Shown: positions 23,865 to 35,578, counted from the first letter of the stretch. The stretch is 64,000 nucleotides of DNA from Gari tellinella (GCA_922989275.2 OV277859.1:83138198-83202197); one strand, 5' to 3'. Program-made: numbers and translations. The notes: a model not told the origin generated them from the letters alone.

Positions 23865-24073
23865 TACAGTAAAACCTCTCTATTACGACCACTTAAATGA
23901 AGGCTAGTTGATTCTACAAAAGACAGGTGACAGCTTAAAGCAAGATGACAGTAAAACAGAAAGCTCCTGAAGGAGCTTTCTGTTTTATTGTCACCTTGCT
24001 TTAAGCAGTCACCTGCCGTAAACACCTAATATTTTACACAATTTAGTGGTCGTAATAGAGAGGTTTTACTGTA
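23865..24073 (+). mobile_element. Family G MITE, complete
   Basis: TACAGTAAAACCTCTCTA and its inverse at the right. Long hairpin built on ACAGAAAGCTCCTGAAGGAG with CAGGTGAC outer arms. Confidence 0.9.
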
Positions 24074-24950
24074 TTTGCTATATAGATGTACAATCGTTCT
24101 GGTTTTTGAGAAGCAACATGCCTTCAGTAGTCAAATATATCTATATATTGAGTGGTCATATTCAATAGCAAAGAGCGCAAGTTCTAAGCTTATTCGCGAT
24201 CAGTCATCTTGGGTATACTAGTATATTCCACTTTTTTAATTTGCGTCCCTTCGGTTAAATTAGAAATAAATAAACCTGAAAAATACTTCTCGGCACAGTG
24301 CCGTTATTCAAAGTCCATAACCATGTGTTACTAATGACGGCAAAGAAACTCTTCCAGAACGATGCCCTGCTCAATTTATTGTGACCCCGCCATTCATAAT
24401 TGAATATGACATTACTTGCCGTCTATTATGAGTATAATCACGTCAATTAACACACTTAACGCGACAAGTACGCCACCTAGGTGGTACCGCGGCAATAGTT
24501 CCATAGACTAATTATTGTTAATGGCAAATACCAAGTTTTATTGACAAAAATGCAGACAAAATTATGAAAAACGGTTGTTCAAGAAAGATAAATTTGTGGT
24601 GCAAGGAACGCTATACTTTCATAACTCAAAACAAAGATAGATTACATCTCCAGATCTCCTTAATGCACTTAAAATGTAATACAAAATATTCTACTTGTTT
24701 CTAAATAAATATACGTTCAGTTGTATTGTGGCTTTATAACAAAAAACAAGCATTTCGTCTGAGTCCTTATATCAGTTTTTGAACTGTTTTCAAATAAAGC
24801 AACTAGTATTCCCGTGACATCAAAGTATAGTGGTGATTATGGTTATGATTTTCCATTTAGATGAAATAAAAAACAGCCTCAGTTATATGCAGAAATGAAA
24901 TTGTCTTGAAAGTGTTTACTATTTATAAAAATCTGATTTGCGAGCAGTGT
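24074..24950. other. Unassigned AT-rich DNA
   Basis: No gene or repeat recognised. Confidence 0.5.
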
Positions 24951-24951
24951 A

Positions 24952-25012
24952 GAGCCTGATCAGACGCCGAATTTTTCAAGTGTCTGATCTAGTTCCAGAC
25001 TGTTAGCAGTTG
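24952..25012. repeat. Palindrome unit lying next to an A copy without one
   Basis: GTAGAGCCTGATCAGACGCC and GTGTCTGATCTAGTTCCAGA, an A-type palindrome in decay, 13 bp before the next element. Confidence 0.6.
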
Positions 25013-25024
25013 GCATTATTGTTT

Positions 25025-25208
25025 TACAATGGAGAAAACGTTATTCTTTCCTAATAAACACGTTTACGCTAAAACTATTATTTCCATTGCTAACAGTTTA
25101 AAATGAGTCGTCAAAATTATCCAAAAGTTGCCATCTTACTCATTGTAATGCACTGCGTTTGCGTTTCGTTTGCGTTTAAAGGGAAAGAATAACGTTTTCT
25201 CCACTGTA
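25025..25208 (-). mobile_element. Family A MITE, palindrome precisely missing
   Basis: Both ends intact; the interior reads CATTGCTAACAGTTTAAAAT, so the whole palindrome between the AACAGTTT motifs is gone. Confidence 0.9.
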
Positions 25209-25589
25209 GCACAAACTCATTCTAGCACTGTATTCATGAAAAGCTCACAAATAGAAGCTATTTCAATGTTTGGTTTTCGTCTAACACGTGTGGGCATGTC
25301 GCCTGATGGATCATTATAAACACTGTAGATACAAATGACAGATAAAAGACATAGCTAACATTTGATTAATGAGCCCTCATACATGTAGCAGACATACAAG
25401 AATTTGACTCCCAGAATATGAGTCTGGGTTGAACAGCGGAAAAAGTTATTATTTCACGTATGCTAAAACCCTTGCATCCACTGCAATTAATATGGGTGAA
25501 ACTCAAAGGTAAAGCTAGCAAGCTTCTTTACAAAAGGTGAGCGATGTCAGGGCATTCGATGCCCTCTTTTTAAGTAAAGAATCCTAAAG

Positions 25590-25665
25590 ACGAGTGTCAA
25601 ACAGTTTGGATCCAGATCAGACGCCGCGTTACGCGGCGTCTGATCTGGATCCAAATTGTTTGCAA
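25590..25665. repeat. Perfect palindrome unit
   Basis: GGATCCAGATCAGACGCCGC / GCGGCGTCTGATCTGGATCC around TTA, flanked by AAACAGTTT and AAATTGTTT. Confidence 0.85.
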
Positions 25666-26208
25666 AATTCAGAAAAGTCTCGAACAGCAGGCAATGGTTA
25701 AACATCAGATTGACTGTCTTTTAACCAGACGCAATTCCATTACATACTCAAGGTTAAAAATCTACAACTGTTTCTCTATTTATGTTCCGTAACAACGGAT
25801 TCGGCGATGTATCTTTTCATGAACTTATGGTATCGTCTGCAACGAAAATACCGTCTGCTAATATCGTTTAATTACCCACAATGCCTCGTTATTACGGAAG
25901 TCACGCGCTTAAATAACGTTATTCAATTACACGAACGAGACGTCTAGTTCGAAATGTCGGTATGATCTGGAGATAGACTGTTGGGAAAAGGTTAGTTAAT
26001 GTTAGAACAGTTAGCTCAAAGGATATCTCTAGAGATTAACCACTTGAACTAATAGTGATTGATGGGACAGAAATTCCCGCTTGTTTTGTTCCCAGTTATA
26101 AATGATAAGCAGGTTTTCTTTTCCTTGGATTGGTAGAACCTTGTCTGAGATATGTAATGTTGTATTTCCGTGTAACTTTTTTACAGTGAAACTTGCAATC
26201 AAAGGTCG
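25666..26208. other. Unassigned DNA
   Basis: GTCGTCTGC-like motifs near 25832-25860; otherwise nothing recognised. Confidence 0.45.
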
Positions 26209-26460
26209 TTTAACTCTTTGAACCCTGGTCCCGCATATAGGCGTCATTTTCAAACAGTGGACATGTGAAAAGTAGACTTGTCCTGTGCAAACAGTAAAGA
26301 CCCAGATCAGAGGGCTCCGAAAGGAGCCCTCTGATCAGGGTCTTCACTGTTTGTCTCAATGCCAAACATTGACAAAAACCACCCTTAAAAGTCAGAAATG
26401 GACTAGACTAAATTGGAAACTGGAATTGTCCATTAAAAGTTTCAGGGAGGAAAGAGTTAA
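26209..26460 (+). mobile_element. Family D MITE, complete
   Basis: TTAACTCTTTGAACCCTGGT to AAAGAGTTAA, hairpin GAGGGCTCCGAAAGGAGCCC. Confidence 0.92.
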
Positions 26461-26744
26461 GAGAATACGATTTTTCTGTTTTACATGTACATTATATACT
26501 TGGCCGCTTAATGCAACTACAAAGGTACTGCAGAAAGCTCCTATAGAAGCTATTTGCATTGCGTTTGTCGTGCATTAAGTACATTTAGAAACAAGTATGT
26601 ATATATAACGTGTGATATAATATCCGTGTTATTTTATGAGATGGCCGCTGAACATATGTACACAAAATCTGTACAAGAATCTCTCTATATTTCACCCACT
26701 AAATAGAAAAGCATAGCTTACAGTAGATCTACTTTCTTATAACA

Positions 26745-26995
26745 TACAGTGGAGAAAACGTTATTCTTTCCCAATAAACGCGTTTACGCTAAAATTATTA
26801 TTTCCATTGAAAACAGTTTGGAGCCAGATCAGACGCCGGGTAACCCGGTGTCTGATAAGGCTCCAAATTATTTTGCCACCTAATTTAAAATGAGTCGTCA
26901 AAATCGTCCAAAAATGTCATTTTACTCATTTTAATGCACTGCGTTTGCGTTTCGTTTGCGTTTAAATGGGAAAGAATAACGTTTTCTCCACTGTA
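26745..26995 (-). mobile_element. Family A MITE, inverted
   Basis: Both ends intact (TACAGTGGAGAAAACG / TTTTCTCCACTGTA); palindrome slightly damaged. Confidence 0.92.
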
Positions 26996-27169
26996 TTTAT
27001 CATAATGCATCCACAAAAAGACAAAAACACTGAGGCACAACGAGCCAAAGACAGGACAAAATACATAAAACTTGATAAATTTGAAATTGATAAGTCATAT
27101 ATTTTACTGATCCATAGGGCTTTAATTCTTAACATGCCGGTCGACATTTGCATCAATGGTATGTGCAAA

Positions 27170-27228
27170 CAATTTTGACCCAGATCAGACGCTGGGTAAG
27201 CCTAGGTCTGATCTTGATCTGAACTACT
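27170..27228. repeat. Decayed palindrome unit
   Basis: TTTTGACCCAGATCAGACGC and GGTCTGATCTTGATCTGAAC. Confidence 0.6.
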
Positions 27229-27565
27229 AGTATTTGAAATGCGCTTTATTGTGTGTTTTTTTATATTAAAAGACAAAATAATGTTTTAAATGCATGCAGA
27301 CTAAATTTATAATCTGTCGGTCTGTCACGGCAACGAGCTATACGTTACATTAAATTTGACCTTGTAAAAAGGATAGCCTTATAAAAAGCTTAAATCAAAT
27401 TTGTTTGGCCATTATTTTCTCTAATTGTTACAGCTCTTGCGTCATTTTCTCTACGAAATATTTGATTAGATACATGCGTTTCATAGCATTGGCTTCTCTA
27501 GAGTGTAATATAAATAATGAACGCTTCACAATATGTATTTACGTGTCCGTGGGGGACTACAATGC

Positions 27566-27822
27566 TACAGTGGAGAAAACGTTATTCTTTCCCGTTTAAA
27601 CGCAAACGAAAAGCAAACGCAGTGCATTAAAATGGGTAAAATGACAACTTTTTGACAATTTTGACTATTCATTTTAAACTGAGGGACAAACAGTTTGGAG
27701 CCTGATCAGACGCCGGGTTACCCGGCGTCTGATCTGGCTCCAAACTGTTTGCAATGGAATTATTAGTTTTAGCGTAAACGCGTTTATTGGGAAAGAATAC
27801 AGTAACATTTTCTCCACTCTAG
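27566..27822 (+). mobile_element. Family A MITE
   Basis: Full length, perfect palindrome, small insertion (ACAGT) in the right end. Confidence 0.92.
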
Positions 27823-27875
27823 CTATAGCTACTGCGGCGAACTGATAGTACACGGACGTAAACGTAATTCAATAT

Positions 27876-28063
27876 TAAATGGAGAAAATTATTTGTTTCG
27901 AAAATGTTAACCACTTATTTTAATCTGAGTAGCAAACAGTTTGAAGCCTGATCAGACGCTGGGTTACCCGGCGTCTTATCTGGCTCCAATCTGTTTGCAA
28001 TGGACATAATGTTTTTTTTAGCGTAAATACGTTTATTGGGAAAGCATCACCTTCTCCATTGTA
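27876..28063 (+). mobile_element. Family A MITE, decayed
   Basis: Left TIR degenerate (AATGGAGAAAATTATT); right end CTCCATTGTA. Confidence 0.75.
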
Positions 28064-29145
28064 ACAAAAGGAACAGAAGAATCTATAACGTCGCCATGCG
28101 ATCGTAGAAATGTTTGATACTGAATGTTTTAAATTTTATTTGAGACAAAAAATCAAAACTGTTTAATATTCCTGTCGATACAGTCAACCCTTACATGTAT
28201 CAAGTAATCATTCTTTGAGAAAAAAACCCGTAGAATCATGTAATAAAATACATACAAGTGATATATGCAAGATTGAAAATTTCTGAAATATTTTTATCAT
28301 GAACTTAGAAATCACCTTTTAAGGAGACTGCTATGGGGCAGTGTATTGATAAGCCATTTGATATAGGTTTAAAAGTATTTAACAAATCACCACTTCTAAA
28401 ATAAACACAGAAATTAAATAAAATACGTTTAAAAACACCAGAAGGTAACTTTGAGGCAGACTATATACATGTATACATTTGCATGTTTAGGTTAACACAA
28501 TGTCTGACCAGGATTCAATTTGTTTAATAACCAGAAATTAGGCACAGACATCGAGTTTTACTTCAGTTGATCAAGATTCAAACTGTTTGACATTCCTGTC
28601 ATTATAAATTAAGTAGTACTTAATCAAAATACAATAGCCGTATTAAAATAATCAGACAGCAACTTTGAAACAGACGGTAAATTTGCATTTTCGTTAAACA
28701 CAGTGTCTGGCCAGGTTAAGATTGGTTCGTAATATGTAACTTTTACGAACTTTACAGAAGTAAAAACTGTTTTATTTGGTGCTCGGTGCATATTGGTGCT
28801 GAAAGCAGGGTGAAAATAAAGGAGTGTTCTGCTTTGTTTTCACTAAACATACTTGCTATCTTGTTCATAGGCCAAATTCCAAACCGTTTGTAACTCATCT
28901 TGACCGTTGTCCTGTAGTCCATCGCGTAATTTGATACATGTAAAGATTCGCAGACGATTAATTTCCAAGCAAACGACATTTAACTCTTACATGTATCATA
29001 CTGGAGTGTCATCTGCTTCAAATATTGTCTGCGAAAAAACAATCAAAAATTTTAAGCATTTCAGAATGACAGAAGCTTGAATGAATGAGTCGTGTTTTAC
29101 GGCCCATCGACACAAATATGAAACTATAGAGCCGAAGACAGAAAG
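28064..29145. other. Unassigned AT-rich DNA
   Basis: Traces of palindrome arms at 28505-28590 (CAGGATTCAATTTGTTT, AAGATTCAAACTGTTTG). No gene. Confidence 0.45.
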
Positions 29146-29149
29146 TTGA

Positions 29150-29225
29150 AGATGAGTGGCAAACAGCTTGGATCCAAATCAGACGCCGCGTACGCGGCGC
29201 CTGATCTGGATCCAAACAGTTTGCA
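29150..29225. repeat. Palindrome unit
   Basis: GGATCCAAATCAGACGCCGC / GCGGCGCCTGATCTGGATCC, near perfect. Confidence 0.8.
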
Positions 29226-29505
29226 AATATAAGCCAAGTAGCACCCATCATGCTAAGGGTTAAGCATGGCACGAGTTAAAAGCCTCCATGTTTCATGTCT
29301 TCGGATTACACAAATGTAAACATTACATGTAAAACATGATACAAATGGCATTAATGAAAACATCATGTTTCTCTATCAGTTTAACACCAGTGAAGTGAAG
29401 TTCCTGATTATTTGGAAGCCTTTTGTAACGTGGGGTCGATTTCAGTCAGGTCCGTCACAGTAAAGCCTCGCTACTACGCCCACTAAATGTTTGACTCGCT
29501 GGTAT

Positions 29506-29580
29506 TACAGTGGAGAAAACGTTATTCTTTCCCGTTTAAACACAAACGAAGTGCATTAAAATGGGTTAAATGGGTACATG
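29506..29580 (+). mobile_element. Family A left fragment
   Basis: TACAGTGGAGAAAACGTTAT to AAAATGGGTTAAATGG, then broken; a decayed D-like stretch (29595-29775) follows. Confidence 0.8.
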
Positions 29581-29594
29581 TAAAAAGGATATCC

Positions 29595-29775
29595 TGCAGT
29601 TTAACTCAATGCCCTGTTGTCCTGTACAAAAAGTATAAAAACCAAGATAAGAGAGCTTCTACAGTAGCCGCCTCTGACTAGGGTTTGCACTGTTTGTCAT
29701 TTTGCAATATGTTGTTAAAACAACAACACACTCCCAAGTAGCCAACTTAAATGGAAACGGAATTGTCAAGTTGAA
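29595..29775 (+). mobile_element. Family D decayed copy
   Basis: Keeps TTTGCACTGTTTGTCATTTTG and AATGGAAACGGAATTGTC from the D right half. Confidence 0.5.
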
Positions 29776-29954
29776 GTTTGTGTGGTCACTGTGTTTACTA
29801 AAGTTTGACTCCCTAAAAATTAGCAAGCGACATATCGTTGATATATCTAGACATTTTATCAGATTTTACTCATCCTACTTGGCAAAACAAGTTTTCTGAA
29901 AAGCATTTTAAATGCGACAATGTGTAAAGCGACCCTCTACCGTTTGAGACTTTG

Positions 29955-30035
29955 TTGTCATTTACAAACAGTTTTGATCCAGATTAGACGCCGCGTGCAG
30001 CAGCGTCTGATCTGGATATAAATTGTTTGACAATA
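29955..30035. repeat. Palindrome unit with CAGACGAC motifs
   Basis: GATCCAGATTAGACGCCGCG / CAGCGTCTGATCTGGATATA, followed at 30070-30105 by two GCAGACGAC motifs: an inverted K unit. Confidence 0.7.
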
Positions 30036-30585
30036 GTCCTTACGTTTATATATGAATCTTGATTTACTAAACTTTGCAGACGACAGTTTTAAAGCAGACG
30101 ACACTACGGAAGTACATGTATAAGGTTTAAACAGACGCCCGATTGACGCCGCGAGATATGTTTTCATTACAAACTCTGCGATGGCATTTGACAATCAAAT
30201 TTTAAGAGCTTTACAGAATTCGATTTTGGGATAAATAAATATCGGGACTGCTGTGTTGATAAATTGATAAGTTATTTCTCGGAGAAAACAAATGAAAAAA
30301 GGAATTCGAGATAATTATCATTTACATTTTGATTTTTGACTGAGAAAGAAATTGCACAAGCCAATATTTCCACCAACATTTACGCAAGGTGAATATATTG
30401 CAATATATTGATAGTTTGTGCTTGGAATTGTTGTTCTACTTAATTTAATCAGACGCCACACGAAATTTGCCACACGAAAATGTTGAAAACAAACTGGTAC
30501 GGTTATAACCCCTTTAAAGCAAATATATGCAAACAGTTTGAATTCTGATCAGACACCGAGTAACTCAGCGACACTGAGTTCCGCA

Positions 30586-30655
30586 TATGCATGCTGCAGG
30601 GATTAGGTATCATACACATGTATGCATGCTGCAGAGATGAGGTATCATACATGTA
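30586..30655 (+). repeat. Two-copy 35 bp tandem repeat
   Basis: TATGCATGCTGCAG begins both units, followed by the same GGTATCATAC with small changes. Confidence 0.75.
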
Positions 30656-31183
30656 TCATATAGCATGAGATATCAAAGTAAAAGCAGTTTTAACTTGTTT
30701 GTTTATGCACATTTTGTAATGGCATTGATCAAATTCGCAGTATTCTTTGACCATAAACCCTTATCCTGCCGATCGCTACTTGACTTGGTATTTGCAAACA
30801 GTTGGAACTTTGGATCAAATCAGACCCCCCGTTACTGCGTTTGATCCAGATAAAAACCGCTTGACAACCGGCTTTAAGTTTCTTTTATTTAAAATTATAC
30901 ATAAAAATCAGACATTTTGCAGACGAGAATTTCAAAGCAGACACTAAATTACGATAAGATAAGGGTTAACAGCGAAACTTGAATAGGAATAAAACTTTAC
31001 CGGGTCATTTTCCAGCAGATTTCAATGACTTTCATGATGCCTAACATTGATTTATGTGCGGGAGTGTTTCAGAATAATTGCAAATAAATCACAATTTAAA
31101 TTAGGAAACGCATTTATTTAGTCGGATGAAGTGTATTATAGGACACAAATTAAGTGATATTGTAATATATACTGTCTGTTTAG

Positions 31184-31434
31184 TACAGTGGAGAAAACGT
31201 TTTTCTTTCCCGTTTAAACGCAAACGAAACGCAAGCGCAGTGCGTTAAAACGAGTAAAATGACAACTTTTTGACAATTTTGACGAATCATTTTATACCGA
31301 GTGGCAAATAGTTTGGAGCCTGATCAGACGCCGGGTTACCCGGCGTCTGATCTGGCTCCAAACTTTTTGCAATGGAAATAATAGTTTTAGCGTAAACGCG
31401 TTTATTGGGAAAGAATAACGTTTTCTCCACTGTA
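31184..31434 (+). mobile_element. Family A MITE within a long direct repeat
   Basis: Complete, perfect palindrome. The 28 bp before it (from 31152) and after it (from 31434) are the same apart from the last bases, far longer than a TA duplication. Confidence 0.92.
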
Positions 31435-31469
31435 AGTGATATTGTAATATATACTGTCTGTATCGTATC

Positions 31470-31915
31470 AACTCGCTCACCTCTGAAACTTTTAATGGAC
31501 AATTCCAATATCCAATACAGTTAAGTCCATTAATGATTATTTAGGGTTGTTTTCTGAAATATGTAGCACAATGGCAAACAATCATGGGCTCTAAACCATC
31601 AATCTGTATTCAGTTTAATTCTTGGCAGAGGGGATAATCTCTGTCAAATAAGGTAAAAATTATCTGTGACAATTAAGCCCCAGAACCGATGCAAGGTAGG
31701 AAGGTCTGGTGATGTGTTTATACAACATTTACAAACAGTGTACATTGTGAAGAGAAACATTTCGTTTGTCCTATAAGAGCCCTGTGATCTGTGTCTGCAC
31801 TGTCTGTCATTTTGCCCCTAAAAATAGCAACCAAAAAGCATAGTCAAACATTGGTCCAACTAGATTCAATTAGAAAATGGTATTTTTCATTTAAGATTCT
31901 GAGTTCCTACATCTA
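31470..31915. mobile_element. Two decayed D-like stretches upstream of exon 1
   Basis: 31470-31600 resembles an inverted D left half; 31715-31915 a D with AGAGCCCTGTGATCTGTGTC remnant. The second ends about 20 bp before the exon acceptor. Confidence 0.5.
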
Positions 31916-31937
31916 ATGTTACTGTTTCCTATTGCAG

Positions 31938-32079
31938 GTTCCGATTGTCATTTCCCCTTGGAGTGGCGAGGTCGCTGGCACGAGGGGCGAAGGACAGAGA
32001 TCTCTATTAACAGTTTCACTAGAAAGGGCACGTGTATGCAGATGGACAAGGCCGCTGGCAAATTCTTTATGCTCAACAA
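31938..32079 (+). CDS. Internal exon, DUF7044-like cysteine-rich ectodomain
   Basis: The exon follows a pyrimidine-rich acceptor (TTTCCTATTGCAG) and ends at a good donor (CAA|GTAAGT). It is 142 bases: 2 bases completing a codon, 46 codons, and 2 bases carried on. The frame reads SDCHFPLEWRGRW near its start, then a beta-rich stretch, a GTC pair and KFFMLNK at the end. CxFPxxWxGxW and a later G-x-C are what I remember of the invertebrate extracellular domain DUF7044. A second frame is also open (it begins VPIVISPW) but lacks these motifs and breaks the phase match. A family E transposon begins 11 bp after the exon. Function unknown; probably secreted or membrane-anchored. Confidence 0.78.
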
Positions 32080-32089
32080 GTAAGTCTAC

Positions 32090-32429
32090 TACAGTGCACC
32101 CTCCCTACAACGGCCCTCCAAACAACGAATCCCTCCTTACAACGACCCTTGTCGCAGTTTTCCAAAACAGGACAATTAAGTCTAACGCTTTTTACAGCTG
32201 AAATACCGTCTGCTTAAAATTGTCGTCTGCTGCTTTTCTCAAAGTTACATAATGGACATTTTGACAGAAAATCCTTAATGACGAGTGACAAACAGCTTGA
32301 ATCCAGATCAGACGCCGGATTTAAGCTGTTTACAAATATAAACAAGTCCCATCCTTATAACGACTCCCTCCGAACAACGCACACAATTTGTGTCTCATAC
32401 TGGGATTCGTTGTAGAGAGGGAGCGCTAC
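32090..32429 (+). mobile_element. Family E MITE
   Basis: TACAGTGCACCCTCCCTACA to AGAGGGAGCGCTA. Two GTCTGC motifs (one GTCGTCTGC) precede a half palindrome. It begins 11 bp after the exon end. Confidence 0.88.
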
Positions 32430-32447
32430 ATATATATACTACTATAG

Positions 32448-32519
32448 TTAATGGAGAATACGTTAGTCTTTCCCAATAAATGCGTTTACGCTAAAACAAT
32501 TATTTGAATTGCAAACGCA
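32448..32519 (-). mobile_element. Family A left fragment, inverted
   Basis: TAATGGAGAATACGTTAGTC to AATTGCAAACGC, then broken. Confidence 0.7.
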
Positions 32520-32652
32520 GGCGTCGCATGGCCCTGGCTGATCTGCAAGCGAGCTGCTTGACACCCTTAAGGTTAAAGACCATTAATTTCATGTAGGACA
32601 ATTACGAAGCTTCGTCTGTCTCAAAATTGCCTGTTTGCTTGAAATATGGATT

Positions 32653-32845
32653 GTACAGTGGAGAAGACGTTATATTCTTTCCCAATAAACGTTTATGCTT
32701 AAAACAGTATGCCTTTTGAAGATTATCTGGAGCTAGATAAGACGCCGAGTAACCCAGCCTCTGATTGGCTCTAAACTATTTGCCACTCAGATTGATATGA
32801 ATCATTATCATGTTCTAGTGGTTGTCATTTTCTCCGTTTCATGAC
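32653..32845 (-). mobile_element. Family A decayed copy, inverted
   Basis: TACAGTGGAGAAGACG, eroded palindrome at 32725-32785; right end lost. Confidence 0.75.
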
Positions 32846-32867
32846 AATAATTATGATATTGTTTCAT

Positions 32868-33120
32868 TTAACCCTTTACCTGATAGCATTGTTTCTAGTA
32901 TTGAAGATATGTGACTACTTAAAGCAGGTTGAAAATAAAGCAGAATGCGCCCTAAGGCGCATTCTGCTTTACTTTCAGCCTGCTTTAAGCTATTAACTGC
33001 TAGAATAAGGAAAGTATTAAATATGACACATATTCATTACGGTATAATTTGGAACTATTTTCTTCAGCGGATGAATAAACTGAATGCGCTAAAAGCCGCT
33101 TCTATAAGGGAAAGGGTTAA
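32868..33120 (+). mobile_element. Family B MITE, complete
   Basis: TTAA both sides; nearly identical to 22214-22466. Confidence 0.93.
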
Positions 33121-33124
33121 ACGG

Positions 33125-33512
33125 GAAATACAGCGAACCCCCTCTAAACCGGACATGTGTGGAGACAACATAAATTTCCGGTTGATAGGGGTTTCCCGTT
33201 TAAAGGGGGTTTAACGCATTACCCCATAGCTTGTTTCTAGAATGGAAGATAGCTGATCACTAAAACAATTTAAAGGTAAAGCAGAATGCGCCTTAAGGCG
33301 CATTCTGCTGTACTTTCAACCTGCTTAAAGCGATAATCTGCTAGAATATAAAATATATTTCTTTTAATATATAGAAGGCCTAAAAGGCGTGTTTAGGGTC
33401 TAATAGGTTAAAGTAAAGGAGGGTTGGAAACGGGACTAAAGGTTTTGTCTGGTTTGGAGAGAATTCCGGTCTTTAGAGGTTCCGGTTTAGAGAGATTTCA
33501 CTATAATAAGAC
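33125..33512. mobile_element. Family J element, split by B
   Basis: Left part CCCCCTCTAAACCGGACATG; right part TCTGGTTTGGAGAGAATTCC and CCGGTTTAGAGAGATTTCAC. A B element lies between. Confidence 0.65.
33211..33411 (+). mobile_element. Family B MITE nested in J
   Basis: TTAACGCATTACCCCATAGC to TAATAGGTTAA; hairpin AGAATGCGCCTTAAGGCGCA intact. Confidence 0.8.
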
Positions 33513-33915
33513 CTTCTCCGCTGTACATGTGGTACCGTCAGATGAGATGTTTTTCCACTGCAATTGAATACTCTTCCTCGCCACCTGTTTACAATGAAAA
33601 CACAAACGCTGTTGCAAAACACAAATGTGTTGGTTTTTACAAGCAGGGGAGTTTACTTTCATGTCACTCAAGCTACCCGATCCACCGTTATATAAATACA
33701 ACACAAGCCAGTAGAGGGCATACCAGGATATGGTTACAGCATCGGAAACTGAGACATGGTTACCGCATCTTGTTGTTGTTGTTGGTGGTGCTAAGGTTTA
33801 TAGTTCTAGTAAGCTTTATCGGGTCTATACCGCATCGTTTCAACTTGCTCTTTATATTCTTCATCTACATGTAACACAGTGAAACCTTTATTAAGTGGCA
33901 CTTTAATACTACACA

Positions 33916-33985
33916 GTGACGCTCGCTTACAACGCAATTGGATATAACGAAATATTGGATATAACGAAACAAAATGTATATCCCC
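33916..33985. repeat. TTGGATATAACGAAATAT repeat
   Basis: Shares CGCTCGCTTA and two GGATATAACGAAA units with 50628-50695; a third relative at 54340-54425. Confidence 0.65.
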
Positions 33986-34091
33986 ATCACTAATTAACGT
34001 ACCTATTTCAGAAGTAATAAAAAGGCGACTTACTGTAGCATATACATTTATTACTGTATAATTATGTGCTCAAAAAGAATTTACCAGATCT

Positions 34092-34317
34092 GGGGCCCGT
34101 TTCATAAAACTTCGTACGACAAATGTTGTCGTAAGTCCGATTATAAAAGTCTCATTTTTGTTTATTTCTCCTTCTGTCTTGTGTCTTCTTTTTGGAATCG
34201 TCTTTAAAAAGACGATTCCAAAGAGATGTCACAAGACAGGATTAGATAGAGAAATCAGAAATTTAAAGTTTTGACTTACGACCGTTTTTGTCGTACGAAG
34301 TTTTATGAAACGGACCC
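34092..34317. mobile_element. Family F foldback element
   Basis: GGGGCCCGTTTCATAAAACT and the inverse at the right; hairpin GGAATCGTCTTTAAAAAGAC. Confidence 0.88.
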
Positions 34318-34584
34318 ATGCAAAACAAGCCAATTTGGATGTACTTTAGTCAACGTACCAGACTGAATCTTTTCCAGGAAGTGTTATTTTCAATTATTAA
34401 GCAAGAGAGAAAACAATTATGTATTCAAGCCTGTACTCAAGTTGCCTTCATTTCATTAGGGATAAAAGAAGCTTTTAAATGGATCTTTCGTACTAAAATG
34501 CCACCAAACGTGATGGATTTTGATTCCACGGAGTGTGTTGCCCTTCTCTGTCCTGGCGCAGTGTTTTAACATTTTGAATGCCTA

Positions 34585-34745
34585 GTAAAATTGTCGTCTG
34601 CAACATACGCCGTCTGCTACTGTTCTCAAATACGAACTTTCTAAGTTTCTTTTCAAAATAGAGTCCGTGTGCCAAACAGTTTGGATCCTGGTGAGACGCC
34701 GAGTTACTCGGCGTCTCACCAGGGTCCAAACTGTTTGCAAAGATA
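34585..34745. mobile_element. K unit with GGTGAGA/TCTCACC palindrome
   Basis: TTGTCGTCTGC and GCCGTCTGC, then GGATCCTGGTGAGACGCCGA / TCGGCGTCTCACCAGGGTCC. Confidence 0.8.
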
Positions 34746-34907
34746 ATCACGCTTTTGCCGCAAGCATGCACATAGTTGAATTTAGATTTCTAATTCCATT
34801 CAGGAATTAGTGTGTGCTTTTTTTAGAGCACAGTGGCGCCGATTCCGTACTGGCGCCTTTAACCCGTAAAAAGCCCGAAACGAGTTATGAAATACAATAG
34901 ATACATG

Positions 34908-34978
34908 TGAACAGTTTTGGTCCTGATCAGACGCCGAGTAAGTTAGCGACTGATCTGGATCCAAGCTGTTTGGCGATC
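34908..34978. repeat. Decayed palindrome unit
   Basis: TTTTGGTCCTGATCAGACGC and GACTGATCTGGATCCAAGCT. Confidence 0.6.
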
Positions 34979-35264
34979 GGATTGCTTATCTGAACGTTTA
35001 GAAAAGTTATAACCGTATTTAGGAATTGGGCATATGTCATTTGGGGCAAAAGATATTCAAAGAGTAAACGTGAAGGATTAAATTCTTCAAACTATCAAAT
35101 AAAACATTTTGAACGCTACTACCTCACGTGTTTGATTATTTTTGCATTAAAATCATTGCTTTATGCTATTAATTAATGAACATCCAGGGGTTTTCTTTCA
35201 TGTTTTATGCTTTTAGTGAATGGAAAATGATTGGGATTGAACGTTGTTTCCAAAATATGCATTC

Positions 35265-35578
35265 TTCAGTGTCCCCCTACAACGGCTCTCCCAACAACGA
35301 TTCCCTCCTTACAAGGACCCTTGCCGCAGTTCTCTAAACAAGAAAACTATGTATAACGCCTTAATTGCAATATCGTCTATAACCTGTAGTCTGTTGTTTT
35401 TTCTCCAAGTTACATTTAAGTGGATATTTTGATAGAATAAATATAATGACGAGTGACAAACAGCCGTTTGCAAATGTAATCAAAGTCTTAATATTCCCTC
35501 CCATATAACGATTCCATGCGAACAACACACACAATCTCTGTCTCCCAGTGAGTGTCGTTGTTGAGATGGAACACTGTA
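35265..35578 (+). mobile_element. Family E MITE, palindrome precisely missing
   Basis: Ends present; the interior reads GAGTGACAAACAGCCGTTTG, so the palindrome between its outer arms is gone. Confidence 0.85.

Noticed and set aside
31938..32201. Alternative open frame beginning VPIVISPW
   Set aside because: Open by chance; it lacks the motifs, breaks phase with the next exon, and runs into the E element.
33527..33874. 115-codon ORF with a hydrophobic run
   Set aside because: Starts inside the J element end; the hydrophobic part comes from a TTGTTGTTG simple repeat.
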